Shown here: positions 11,068-22,422 of the stretch, piece by piece
Layout of the letters: each line of letters opens with the position of its first letter
Numbering within the stretch: the first letter of the stretch is position 1
Assembly: GCA_023897205.1 (NCBI GenBank)
Contig: JAHWDD010000012.1
Span: 310,001-374,000, forward strand
DNA from: Exophiala sp. HKRS030
Lineage: Eukaryota > Ascomycota > Eurotiomycetes > Chaetothyriales > Herpotrichiellaceae
Direction of reading: 5' to 3'
Length of the DNA: 64,000 nucleotides
Translations under genes and position numbers: made by a program
The notes under the pieces: generated by a model
Databases searched by the model: none
The model's input: only the letters and a program-made list of their open reading frames with translations
What the model was told of the DNA's origin: nothing

Positions 11068-11383
11068 TCACGGATTGCACATATTTGCGTTTTGGATATC
11101 ATGGCTGGACGCGTTTCTGGTGCGTTTTTGATACCCAATATGCATTTGATGATACTGTGATGGAAATCTGCCTTAGACTATGATTGTGCATTCTTTCCCC
11201 ACCTCGGAAGCATCGCCATGTAAAGTCCGACAAGGAGATGCCTACGACGTCAGCTTGATTGAGCTCCCTCGATCTCCAATTGACGCCATTAATAATTTAT
11301 CTTGCACTCGCGCCCTGCATCAGCTTCGTCCTCTCATCTGACTTCTCTTCTGCATCTCACCTTGTCTTGCCTTAGCCATCACC
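11068..11383. other. Intergenic region, MCR1 promoter
   Basis: Short spacer between tandem genes. The last 60 bases before the MCR1 ATG are pyrimidine-rich, as is common in fungal promoters. No gene. Confidence 0.4.
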
Positions 11384-12609
11384 ATGTTTGCTAGAGCTGT
11401 TCTGAGGTCCGCGGGACCTATGCGCCAGGTATGTGCGAATTGGTCCACCCGCACGGATCGACAAGGAGTTTGCGATGTCGCCCGGTCTTGTTGACCTGGT
11501 CGAGAGGTCTTCTGCTAACCCGTCCACCTTCCGTAGAGCATACGCGGCTATGCGACCGAAGCTCCCAAGTCATCTTCCTCGACGCCCTGGATTGTTGGTG
11601 CTGCAGCCATCGGCGCAGGCGCTGCCGGTTACACTTTTTTGGGATCGAACAAAACAAGCGCTGAAGCCGCTCCCAAGCCTTCGGAAGATGCTGCCCAAGC
11701 AGCGAAGTCGGTTCCGGCGGCTAAGGCTTTTCTAGGGGGTGACCAAGGGTTTCTCGATCTCAGACTCGCAGAGGTCATACCTTACAATCACAATACCAAG
11801 AAACTGCGATTCGAATTACCTGAGAAGGACCAGGTGTCTGGGCTGAACGTTGCCTGTAAGTCTCGTCACCACAGTTTGAGACAGAGAAAGATGCTGATTC
11901 CACTTGGCAGCGGCCATCATCACGAAATACAAGGGTCCCCAGCATGATAAGCCCGTCATTAGACCCTACACGCCTATCAACGACGAAGGTATGCAGTCGT
12001 CACACGTTTTCTCCAGGTCCAACAAACTGACTTGACGTAGATGAAAAGGGATTCGTCGACCTTCTGGTCAAAGTATATCCTAATGGGCCTATGTCCGAGC
12101 ATCTGCACTCCATGACCCCAGGACAAACGCTCTCTATGAAAGGTCCCATCCCCAAGTATCCGTGGTCAGCCAACAAGCACGAACACATCACTCTGATTGC
12201 CGGTGGCACTGGTATCACGCCCATGTATCAGCTGATTCGTGCGATCTTTAAGAACCCGGAAGATAAGACCAAGGTTTCGCTGATTTTCGGCAACGTCAAA
12301 GAGGAGGACATTCTGTTGAAGGAAGAACTCGAGAAGATTGAGAATGAGTATCCTCAACGGTTCCGGGCATTCTATACTTTGGACAACGCTCCTGAGAGCT
12401 GGCCATACGGAAAGGGCTTCATAACCAAGGAACTGCTCAAGGACGTCATTCCGGACCCGAAGAGCCAAAACATCAAGGTCTTTGTATGTGGACCACCGGG
12501 TATGTACAAGGCCATCAGCGGCGCCAAAGTCAGCCCAACCGATCAGGGTGAATTGAGTGGCATACTCAAGGAGCTCGGATATACCAAGGAACAAGTTTAC
12601 AAGTTCTAG
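11384..12609 (+). CDS. MCR1: Mitochondrial NADH-cytochrome b5 reductase
   Basis: FAD enzyme that passes electrons from NADH to cytochrome b5 at the mitochondrial outer membrane and in the intermembrane space (known for MCR1). Four exons: 11384-11428, 11537-11855, 11911-11988, 12041-12609; 336 aa. The N-terminus ([21 protein letters not shown]) is a basic presequence, followed by a Gly/Ala-rich membrane anchor ([19 protein letters not shown]). The FAD-binding motif RPYTPI, the NADH site GGTGITPM and the CGPPGM motif near the C-terminus are intact, and the protein ends KEQVYKF as the family does. The first intron separates the presequence from the anchor. Exon joins are all in phase and restore family sequence. 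Confidence 0.94.
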
Positions 12610-13064
12610 ACCACAATACGCCCAGGTTGGATGAAGATGCTACACGAAAAGACTTGTGAGCAAAGGTTTCATGCAAACGATAGAGTTGTGTTTTTGACCA
12701 ACATAGAGAAGGCAGCGAACAGCTTACAAGTTTTCATGTCTGTACAAACAAAAACATGTGGCGGAGGAATTGGAGATTTGTACATAAATATAAAAAGTGA
12801 GAATTGAGCATTGAGAAGCCAAAATGTCATAGAAATAAACAGTTCCATAACAGCCGAGACTATACACATCTTGGGATAAACAAGAGATACAGACAAGTCA
12901 AGCTTAGCAGCGGTGGTAATCTGATATAATATTTCTATCAAGTGCGGTAACTATAGCGCTTGTATACATCATTGTTAGCTAACTAGGAGCTCTAGTAAAA
13001 AGGCAGGTCGATTTGTCTCTGGGAGAAGTAACCAGCCTACAGAATCATATGAAAATTACCTAAC

Positions 13065-13073
13065 TACTCCGTA
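13065..13073 (-). repeat. TACGGAGTA motif copy within an inverted repeat
   Basis: Exact TACTCCGTA. With the following bases it forms ACTCCG-TATATAC-CGGAGT (13066-13084), a perfect 6-bp inverted repeat around a 7-base spacer. Confidence 0.6.
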
Positions 13074-14770
13074 TATACCGGAGTGTGCTAATACTTAGGG
13101 AGCAACGAAGAAAGAGTAATGTCCAAGGAAAATAGTACTTCCTACTACAATAGTCAATAGTGACAACCCAAGGCCAGTCTTTGTAGAAAGACTTTACAGT
13201 AACGAGGGATGTCGATCAAGCTTGAGGCGGGCCTTTCCCTCAGGGAACAAAAAATTGTTGGGGAATAGTTGAAGCGTGCAGTACAGGGAAAAATCTGTGT
13301 ATATCAGACAATACTGAGGTAATGCTATGGGACAGAATGGATGGGCTTTACAGGCCCTGATGAGAAGGAGAAGGCCTTCTAAATTACCCCTCAGGTACCT
13401 ATTTGTACCAGGGTAGTTTGAATAGGTGCTCCGGACAAGCACCAAATAAAGGGTTTCTAGCAAGCCTATCTAGGTAGAGACAGAGTTCTGAGCAGTAGCG
13501 GCATCACGGCGCCCTCAGGAAAGTCGAAGAGAAAAGGGAACCATGGGTCTAGGGGACCTACCCAGACAAGACCAGGCCTCTGCTGGAAGGAAAGAGTGGG
13601 GGGTTAGAGCTTTCACATTCAATAACCTTGGGGACAACTAAAGGACTCACCAGCCCTGGCAGACGATGGGCTTCATGATGAATCTATCAATTGAGGGGGC
13701 GGCCTCCCTACGGAGGGCTCGGCCATAGTGCGCTGGAACAGGAACACAATAATGGATGAGATTGCTCTAGTCAGGTAAGAGGTCCCGGGCATGATAGGCG
13801 GAAAGAATCCCGCAAGCCAGTTTCAACAAACCAGACCGCTGTGATTGAGCAGTAATCCCTGAAGAGCCCAGCAGCACCCTAACAAAGAGTGTGCCGAGGT
13901 GCTTAGTGGTGCAGTCCACCAGCCCAAGAGTGGCCTAAAAAATAAGGCAGTGACAGACAGACGCGCGGTGTCATGGGCATGCCCAGCTCTCAGCCTGACC
14001 ACCAAAATTTTGGACTGCGACGAGTGTCAGACTTCGGGGATTATGGGCATGCAGGCGCCCAGAAGCGCTTACTCTGTAGCAGGGAGGGGTTTCGTGGGGG
14101 CAGATGTACAGTATTTCATTCTGATCGGTCGATCGGGGTTTTACTGGTGGTGTGATGGCTAGGCTCGTTGGGGCCCTAAATTAGTAGCCTAAGGCGGGCA
14201 AGGTAGTACTTGTTACGAGGGTCAGTAAACAAATTAGTGAGCCTGGCCACAATTGCCAATTTCTTACCTATCCGTATCTTCAAAGGGGACCCTGTCAAAG
14301 TGTTTCACTATTGGGCGCAACTGCCATCGAGAGGCGTTCCTGCGGCTCTCCAATGTTTGAAATTAGGTGAGGCTTGATCAAACTCTCGGCGACACGCCTG
14401 TACTCACTGGTATGCCAGCTATTACAATCTTCGTTTCCGGACTGCAAACGCTACAGTACAAGAGCAATAGAGTATCAGAATTTTAAAGAGTTGACCTGTC
14501 TCAACACAAGGGAAGACCCAAGATTTCTACAGTACATGTCGAAAGCAGACATCACAACAAGACCACCATACCTTCTAAGAGGGGAGAGAGAGTAGTGAGA
14601 AATTCGAGGCAGGTGTGTCCCTTACCTATTGAGTCGCGCTGCATATCCGTCTTTGTTATGAAATGGAGGTGTCCCCGCGACCACCACCAAAACTTCCGGG
14701 CGGGTTTAACCCAGAGCGAACAATCAACAGGCCCGTTTGGGACGGATTAATGGGTGAATAGCCGGTGGCC

Positions 14771-14779
14771 TACGGAGTA
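14771..14779 (+). repeat. TACGGAGTA motif copy
   Basis: Exact TACGGAGTA in the gene-poor stretch, embedded in a purine-rich run. Confidence 0.6.
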
Positions 14780-15296
14780 GGGAGGGAGGATGCTTAACTG
14801 GGCACACACCCTAGCTTACCAGACCTCACTAGAGTGAGTGACCGGGTTAACTATTTGCACAGCTGCAGCAGGAGCTGCACCGCGAGTCGAGCGGGCTGGG
14901 TCCAATTAACAGTTGGGAGTCGGTGCTAGTGGCAGTGCCGGGTGGAGCTTAGCTGCAGGTGCAGCGAAGAGGCAGGTTCCAGGGCCCGGAAGCTGCCTCT
15001 CTGATCAATTTTTGTGCCTCGAAGCTCGAGGTTGATCCCAGGTGCCAATTTTCGCTCGGTCGCGCACTTATTAGGAGGGCCCTCCCCATCCGTCCGTCGT
15101 GATCCCCCAATTTTTCTTCTTTCTCTTTTCTACTTCCCGCCGCCAAAAAACTTCTCCCACCACGCCTTCTCCCATCGCGCCGCCGTCCAGGCTTCTTTTA
15201 GTTAAGCCTCCTAGATCTGCCTACCCATAACGACGCCTCTATCTTTCACCAAGTCATCACCACAACCTCGACAACAAAAACACCCAACTCGTCGCC

Positions 15297-16611
15297 ATGG
15301 CCAAAAAATCCCTCGACCCCGAATCTGCCACCACGCAGGTGAACATTGCTGACTTCCAGCGGACCCGCGATTCGGTAAGTCTTCAGTTCTCTATCAAGAG
15401 CCCACAGTGCTATACTTCTGCCGCCACCACCACCACTCCCTTCATTCACGCGTTCCTATCACGCACACCCCCAATTCACAACCCCGCTACGACCTCGCCG
15501 CCCCAAGAGTAAACAACAAATCTTCCCCTCAGTTACCCGCGTCGCCACTATTTGTATACAATTGTTCCGCATGCATCTATGCCCGTTATGCCCTCCATCA
15601 AGCTGCCTGCGCACGTCGCTCGCGAAGACTGGGAGTTTCTCGGAACAGTCAATAGGGCTACCTTGTTTGCCATTCATACTCTTACTACTGATTTGGACTC
15701 ACTCGCACAATCTATCGCCCATGTTCAGCATAGACCAAAAGCACTTGCTCACTCTTACAACCAGGTCATCGTGGCCCTTGCTACCTTGCAATCCTCGGTC
15801 CAGGATCTCTCCCGTGCTTACATTCAGCATGCGAACACGGTCCTCACTCCTGGAAAGCACGGTCTCAACCCCATCGATGCCAACCTTACCAGCATCTTGA
15901 CCGAGTCCGGTCTTTTGGCTGGTCGACCGGCTGATGCTCCTCCTGCCGCGGTCCCTGAAGTCGAAACCGACGGAAAGAAGAAGCGCAAGCGAACTCCTCA
16001 TGACCCCAATGCACCAAAGCGTGCTCTCACCCCATACTTCCTCTACATGCAGAGTGCTCGTGCTCAAATCGCCAAGGAACTGGGTGATCAGGCCAAGCCA
16101 AAAGAGGTTGCCGATGAGGGTACTCGCAGATGGACTGAGATGAAGCCCGCAGAGAAGAGCGTAAGTCTACCGCCTCTTGCTGCTCTGTGACTCCACTAAC
16201 ATCATGTAGGTTTGGGATGACAAGTACCAGAAGAACCTGGCTGCTTACCGTGTCAAGATGGCTGCTTACAAGGCCGGTCAACCGGTCCCAAGTGACGATG
16301 AAGCTTCTCGTCTTGTTGAGATGGGCAAGGCACCAGACCATATTGCAGGTATGGACGCCGAGGCCGAGACTGAAGAGGAAGAGGCTGCGGCGGCGTCCGA
16401 AGACGACTCTCCCGTGCCCGTTAAGGAACCCTCGCCCCCCAAGTCTTCCAAGCGCCGCAAGACCAAGGATGCCACTCCCAGCAAGCCAACACCCAAGGCT
16501 GAGGCGGCCAAATCCCCGGAGAAGAAGTCGAAGAAGGGCAAGAAGGATGCTCTTCCATCGGCCCCTGCATCGACCACTAAGACTGAGAAATCTCGCAAGG
16601 GCAAGAAATGA
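15297..16611 (+). CDS. HMG-box chromatin protein with lysine-rich tail
   Basis: Nuclear DNA-bending protein. Three exons: 15297-15374, 15765-16160, 16210-16611; 291 aa. The N-terminal part (VNIADFQRTRDS joined to VIVALATLQSSVQDLSRAY) is a conserved fungal helical segment, which is why I join the first exon to 15765 across a 390-nt intron. A KKKRKR nuclear localisation signal (about 97-102) precedes one HMG box (about 105-180: DPNAPKRALTPYFLYMQ through AAYRVKMAAYKAG). The C-terminus has an acidic block and then a Lys/Pro/Ser-rich tail. The box matches the non-sequence-specific NHP6/HMO class. The long first intron has an open frame from 15552 that reads in frame into exon 2, so an alternative start is possible. 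Confidence 0.88.
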
Positions 16612-16990
16612 AGGGTGTAAAATTAAGGCTACGGGGTTTTTGTCGTCGTGGACAGTTGACATGATTCATGCGGGTTTCTGGCTTTGGTTTTGGGGTTTGA
16701 AGATATCATCCATGGTGGACATGGAAGTTAGCATGTCTACTTTTCATGTTGATAATGACTAGGCGTCTCATGGGATAAACCAATTGCTGATGTTGTGTGG
16801 TGAAATGAGCAATGCCAGTATATGTTTTGTGTACTTTTTTTTTCTCTGTCTTTTCTACCTCTGGTGTTCCAGTTTAGTTTACTGACTGCAATACAAACAA
16901 TGTCCTCAGGAATTAATCATCTCCACGTCCTGCAAGGCTTCGCTAAACTCGATCCATGCTGCTTATGATGGCTTACCTAGTAGTTTTAGT

Positions 16991-16996
16991 AGATAG
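16991..16996 (+). promoter_or_regulatory. GATA-factor site (AGATAG)
   Basis: Matches HGATAR, the core bound by AreA/NIT2-type nitrogen regulators, about 220 bases before the urease ATG. Functional relevance is inferred from the downstream gene. Confidence 0.35.
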
Positions 16997-17013
16997 TTAC
17001 TCGTATTGTATGC

Positions 17014-17019
17014 TTATCT
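17014..17019 (-). promoter_or_regulatory. GATA-factor site (AGATAA on minus strand)
   Basis: TTATCT on the plus strand, i.e. AGATAA, a strong HGATAR match 195 bases before the urease ATG. Confidence 0.4.
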
Positions 17020-17055
17020 CTACCCGTTGATCTGCCCCGCACTCCCGCTCGTCCA

Positions 17056-17061
17056 TGATAG
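17056..17061 (+). promoter_or_regulatory. GATA-factor site (TGATAG)
   Basis: Third HGATAR match within 71 bases of the first. Clustering of such sites is typical of nitrogen-controlled genes. Confidence 0.35.
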
Positions 17062-17213
17062 GCCACTCCAAACCACAATCTGCTGCTTCTCGTAAAATCA
17101 CCTTCAAGTACATCAAGCCGCAGACTGCCCATTCCAATATCCTCCATGTCTTACTTTCATGACCTCAAAATCTATATCCTGTATAGGCCGTACCCTCAAG
17201 GGTTCAGCACATC

Positions 17214-19971
17214 ATGCAGCTTGTTCCCAAGGAGGTAAGAAAAATTGCCTGGAAAGCCCGGATGTGGGCCGATGATGTGCATAACTCATATGTTCGCTAG
17301 ATCGATAAGCTGCTTACGGCCCAGCTGGGCTTCTTAGCACAAAGACGTCTTGCCAGAGGCGTAAAGTTGAATCACGGTGAAGCTTGTGTACGAGAAGACG
17401 TACCCGGTCGGACACAAAGATGTTTACAGCTGATATGGTCCAATAGGCTCTCATCGCGAGCGTCTTGCACGAGGTTGGTTTCCACTTGCTATAGGTCCTA
17501 ATTTGGAACAACACCTGACAGGCACTTGAAACAGCTCGTCCGAGATGGCAACCATACCTGTGCGGATCTCATGGCCATCGGAAAGCAATTGCTGGGTCGG
17601 CGTCACGTCCTGCCGGCAGTGGGTTCGACTTTGCACACGGTCCAAATCGAGGGCACTTTCAAGACGGGCACTTATCTTGTGACCGTGGACCACCCCATCA
17701 GCTCAGACGACGGTGATCTCGCAAAGGCCCTGTACGGGAGTTTTCTCCCCGTGCCGTCCAAGAATGCTTTTCCCCTCGCGGATGCGAGCGAGTATGAGGA
17801 CGAGAAGATGCCTGGCGCGGTTGTCCCCGTCAAGGAAGGAAGGATCGTTCTCAGCGAAGGCCGGAAGAGGATCAAACTCAAGGTCACCAGCAAAGGTGAC
17901 AGACCTATCCAGGTTAGTTACCGTGCGTCCTTTTGTGTCTGACCAACAGGGCTGTTGACAACCTACTCACCAGATTGGGTCGCATTATCATTTCATCGAG
18001 ACGAACCCGGCTCTTGATTTCGATCGCGCAAGGGCGTACGGTTACCATCTTGACATCCCGGCCGGCACGTCCGTCAGATTCGAGCCCGGAGACACCAAAA
18101 CAGTCACCCTCGTCGAGTTATCCGGTAACAAGGTCATCCGCGGTGGCAACAACTTGGCCACGGGTGTGGTGGACCTCTCCCGTGTCGACGACATCCTCAC
18201 GAAACTTCAAGCGGCGGGTTTCGCCCACACGCCCGAACCAGCTGGCGACATGGCGTACATTGACGCTGCGTCGATGACGAGAGCGGACTATGCCGGCATG
18301 TTCGGCCCTACTACCGGGGATCTCGTTCGCCTGGGCACTACGGATCTGTGGGTGCGTGTCGAGAAAGACATGACCAGCTACGGCGACGAATGCAAATTCG
18401 GCGGCGGCAAGACCCTCCGCGAGGGTATGGGTCAAGCTAGCGATCGACGCGACGAGGAGGTTCTCGACACCGTCATCACGAACGCCCTCATCATCGACTG
18501 GACGGGCATCTACAAGGCGGACATCGGCATCAAGCACGGCGTGATCAAGGGTATCGGCAAAGCAGGAAATCCCGACGTCATGGCGGGCGTGCACAAGGAC
18601 CTCATCGTCGGGAACGGTACCGACGTCGTCGCCGGAGAAGGCCTGATCGTGACTGCCGGCGGTTTCGACTCGCACATTCACCTGATCTGTCCGCAGCAGG
18701 CGTACGAGGCCATCGCGAGCGGCGTGACCACCTTCCTGGGAGGGGGCACGGGGCCATCGTCGGGGACGAACGCGACGACGTGCACGCCCGGCAAGACTCT
18801 GATGAAGCAGATGCTCCAGGCGATCGACAGCCTCCCCGTGAACTACGGCATCACGGGCAAGGGGAACGACAGTTCGCCCGTGGCACTCCGCGAGTCCTGC
18901 GAGGCCGGGGCGTGCGGGTTGAAGCTGCACGAGGATTGGGGCACGACCCCGGCCGCCATCGACACGTGCCTGAGCGTGTGCGACGAGTACGACGTCCAGT
19001 GCCTGATCCACACCGACACCCTCAACGAGTCCGGGTTCGTCGAGTCCTCGATCGCGGCGTTCAAGGGCCGGACCATCCACACGTACCACACCGAGGGTGC
19101 GGGCGGGGGTCACGCCCCGGACATCATCAAGGTGGTCGAGCACGAGAACGTGCTGCCCTCGTCGACCAACCCGACCCGCCCTTACACGCGGGACACCCTG
19201 GACGAACACCTCGACATGCTGATGGTCTGCCACCACCTGTCCAAGAACATCCCCGAGGACGTGGCCTTCGCCGAGTCCCGCATCCGGGCCGAGACCATCG
19301 CGGCCGAGGACGTCCTGCACGACCTGGGCGCCATCAGCATGATGTCCAGCGACTCCCAGGCCATGGGCCGGTGCGGCGAGGTGATCATGAGGACCTGGAA
19401 CACCGCCCACAAGAACAAGCGACAGAGGGGTCCCCTGCCGGAGGACGAGGGGACGGGGGCCGACAACTTCCGGGTCAAACGGTACGTGAGCAAGTACACG
19501 GTCAACCCCGCCGTCGCCCAGGGCATGGGTCACCTCATCGGCAGCGTCGAGGTCGGCAAGGTCGCGGACCTGGTCCTCTGGAGGCCCTCGACGTTCGGCA
19601 CCAAGCCCCAGTTGGTCCTCAAGAGCGGCATGATCGCCCAGGCCATGATGGGCGACGCCAACGCCAGCATCCCGACCGTCGAACCGATCTGGAGCAGACC
19701 GATGTTCGCTCCGCTCGTCCCCCAAACCAGCATAACCTTCGTCAGCCAGAGGAGCATCGATTCGGGCGTCGTCGGTGGTTATGGCTTGACGAAGCGCGTC
19801 GAACCCGTCAAGGGTTGCAGGAACGTCGGCAAGAGGGACATGAAGTACAACGACACCCTCCCGAAAATGAAGGTCGACCCCGAGAGGTACACCGTCGAGG
19901 CCGACGGGGTGGTCTGCAAGGCCGAACCCGCGACCGAGGTAGGGTTGGGTCAATCGGCCTATGTGTTTTGA
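17214..19971 (+). CDS. Urease, single-chain fungal type
   Basis: Nickel enzyme hydrolysing urea to ammonia and carbamate in the cytosol. Five exons: 17214-17234, 17301-17387, 17447-17473, 17535-17912, 17974-19971; 836 aa, the normal length. The short first exon codes MQLVPKE, the family N-terminus. Gamma, beta and alpha parts are fused in that order. Nickel ligands are all present: His405 and His407 (HIH), carbamylated Lys488 (LKLHEDWG), His517 (HTDT), His543 (YHTEGAG), Asp631 (SSDSQAMG); catalytic His591 is in CHHLSKN. The last exon is very GC-rich with C-ending codons, which leaves two other frames open over 400-600 codons. GATA motifs upstream fit nitrogen control. Nickel-insertion accessory genes are not in this window. 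Confidence 0.97.
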
Positions 19972-20787
19972 TTCCAAAAAAAACCCCCCCCCAAGAAACA
20001 AAACCAAAGCCAAAGACGTTTAATTCTTTGGACAGACAGTAAAGAGATGGACGGGGGACGATGGTGATTTGAATATGACCCAGGAAGTATGATGGTTGGA
20101 ATGTCCACGACTTTTCTCATACAAGTAGTTTACCATACGCAGTATAGCGTGAATGACGTGTGACGTCTGATTTGATATGATCTGTCGATATATATAATCT
20201 GATGATGTTGGCACATATCTATCTCTAGGTACACAGTACTCCGTAGGCACGTACACTTTACAATGTGGAGCGAAATTGTAAAATATTATATATTTTTCGG
20301 TCTACCCCAGATATCAACGAGGCTGAGAACCTTCCTTCTCCCCTCTACGTCAATCATTCCAAAACAGGATCCAGACGCATATTGACAAGAATCAAGACAT
20401 CGGACAAGTATATTCATACCCTGCTATACTGCTATAGACTGACTCACTGTATATACCTCACGCGTCCGCCAAAAAAACTAAAAGTAGAGATCAAACAGAA
20501 CAAAGATAGAACAAAGATTGAACGCCAAATAAGCCTGAGCTTCTATGCTGACCTGTCTTCAAAACCTCATAATTTCATTTCGTCTCATCACGTCAAATCA
20601 TTCCTTTTCCTTTCTTTCTTTGCAGTTCGTGAACTTATCGAGTAGTGTTCATATACCTCTTAGCGTACTCTGTACTAGGTTCATACCTGTTCTGAGATCA
20701 GGTACCAAGTTTCAAGCAAGCAAGTAATTGCGTATTTTGTGGGGGTTTGGCCACCCCTGACTGAATCGTAACCTTCCCTCCTCAAAT
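19972..20787. other. Convergent intergenic region after urease
   Basis: Begins with an A-run followed directly by a C-run just after the urease stop. The rest is AT-rich with small unsupported frames. One TACTCCGTA motif is at 20237. It contains the 3' ends of urease (+) and the DUF7514-like gene (-). Confidence 0.45.
20237..20245 (-). repeat. TACGGAGTA motif copy
   Basis: Exact TACTCCGTA in the urease 3' flank. Confidence 0.6.
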
Positions 20788-22422
20788 CTACCCCAGAGCA
20801 GCGACGCCACCTCGGGAAGGAGGAGCATGGCTTCTCTGGCGATCGATTGGACTCATCGGATCCGATGTTGGGTATCTTCTCCCTTGTACGCCCGTGAGGG
20901 TACCGACTCTAAGAGGTGCACCTCCCCGTCTATGTGCACCACCTCTCTCCCAGTCCGACGATCGATATCTTTGATCGGTTCCACTCCCGCTACTGCTTTC
21001 TCGAGTCAATGGCTCAAAAGAAGCTTGATCGGGGTAACGAATGGCTGGGCCTCGGGGATCTAGCTGGGCATATGTTTGTGGTGGAGTGGCTGTAGCTGCA
21101 TCGCTCCCCCAGTCTGTGTCACGCCACTGAGGAGCACCACCACGGTAAGCTGCTGGCGGGGGAGCCTTGATGGCCTGTGGTTGACGATGATCTGATCGTT
21201 GGGCCGAGTCTTTGACAGCATTCGCACGGTAACTTGCATCAGACGAATGACGCCGTTTGTGCGACCTCATGAACGAGGGAACCCACAATGAAGAAGGTCG
21301 AGTCTTTCGATCTTCGTCCGATCTGCGATGACGTCGGCCGACATGAGAAGTTTCGGAGCTTGCTTCGCTGCCCGTATCTTCATCGACAGTAGAAGGAGTC
21401 CGAGCAGGAGAGCGATATTGAAACGATGCATGTGCAGACGAACGTCTAGCAGCGGGATCATTGGGGTCAATAGTGCGTCGGCTTTTCGCAGGGCTGTTCT
21501 TGTTGGGTGGGCTACTTGAATTCCCAGATGCGGTGTGGGATCTTTGACGAGAAGGAGGATGAGGAGGTCTTTGTGCAGAATGGCTCCGTGTTTGGTGTCC
21601 TCCAGTGGTGGGCCTGGTTTCAAAACGTATTCCTCTATCTTGTGGTGGAGACGGGAAGTCAGGTACACTACTTCGTCGGTGATATGAAGCAGCTCGGCGG
21701 TCTGAATCGTCTCTCGAACTACTCCTCGAGTGTCTCGTGGGTCTTCTGAGCGAAGCTCCTGCAAAATAGCCGTCGCGACGGTCAGTTGGCTCGATATGGG
21801 GAGATTGGTGCGGTGAATTCTTCAAGCGATGCATGTAATTCTTCTGGTTTAATTGCCCGGTGACCATCTTGTGCCATCTTTCCATTTCTTCGTCGGGTTT
21901 GGCTGGAAACGAGCTCTGTGGGATATATTTGGGAAAAGTCCCACCATTGGGCATTGGGACATTCCATTTCTGCACCGCCTTTTGCATGAAACCAACATTT
22001 TCCTCAGGACAGAGCAGTATTTGGATTGTCTGCCACCGGGCAAAGCCGTGAGGTGTTAGGCAGGGAACCCTCGGTTGATCGAAAGGGCTGGCTGTGGGTT
22101 GGAGGCTGTGAAAGCACCCCAGGGTCTGGTACATGAAAGAGAGGCCTCCTTCGGTGGTGCGAAGGAAGAGCGAGTCGTAGTTCCCGTCGACTGCTCGGTA
22201 GAAGGCGGCGAGGCGTTGAGGGGTGAGTTCGTCGTTTGGTCCAGGCTCAAGAGTGGGCTGCCAACGTCAATCTCACTGGAAGGGCCCGAGCCTACGACAG
22301 TGCGCACTTACAATGACTTTGGCCAGGCCCAAGCATAATTGTTCGAGCTGCGGTGATGCGCTCTTGTCGGGTTTGATCAAGTAACCCCAGTAGCCATGGT
22401 CGGCGGCCTGAGAGGCGTCCAT
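20788..22422 (-). CDS. DUF7514-like protein with long basic disordered tail
   Basis: Two exons on the minus strand, 22422-22312 and 22257-20788, giving 526 aa. The first exon codes MDASQAADHGYWGYLIKPDKS; the splice joins LCLGLAKVI to PTLEPGPNDELTPQRLAAF, restoring the conserved fungal domain (YWGYLIKPDKS, then FYRAVDGNYDSLF, GFARWQTIQILLCPEE, and GTFPKYIPQSSFP, roughly residues 9-180). The remaining 340 residues are low-complexity, rich in Ser, Arg, Pro and His, and probably disordered, with a short basic motif SHKRRHSS. The domain has no known biochemical role. Family assignment is from memory of the conserved N-terminal pattern; nuclear location is inferred from the Arg/Ser-rich tail. Confidence 0.75.

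Larger units (their letters stand above)
12610..15296. other. Gene-poor 2.7-kb region
   Basis: Frames are at most about 90 codons and none resembles a protein family. The region contains two TACGGAGTA-type motifs (13065, 14771), a small inverted repeat at 13066-13084 and many short GC-rich palindromic patches (for example around 14860-14960). It may be decayed mobile DNA or simply regulatory sequence for the flanking genes; the sequence alone does not decide. The last 250 bases are pyrimidine-rich and are likely the HMG-gene promoter. Confidence 0.4.
16612..17213. other. Urease upstream region
   Basis: No gene. The 3' half holds a cluster of GATA motifs ahead of the urease start. A CCAC-rich segment near 17060-17090 carries no recognised site. 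Confidence 0.5.

Noticed and set aside
18118..20013. 631-codon antisense frame across urease
   Set aside because: It is the exact antisense of a gene with complete catalytic residues; composition is skewed (Val, Leu, Asp, Gly, His) and explained by C-ending codons.
18780..20042. 420-codon shifted plus-strand frame in urease
   Set aside because: Arg/Gly/His/Pro-rich translation typical of the wrong frame of GC-rich coding DNA.
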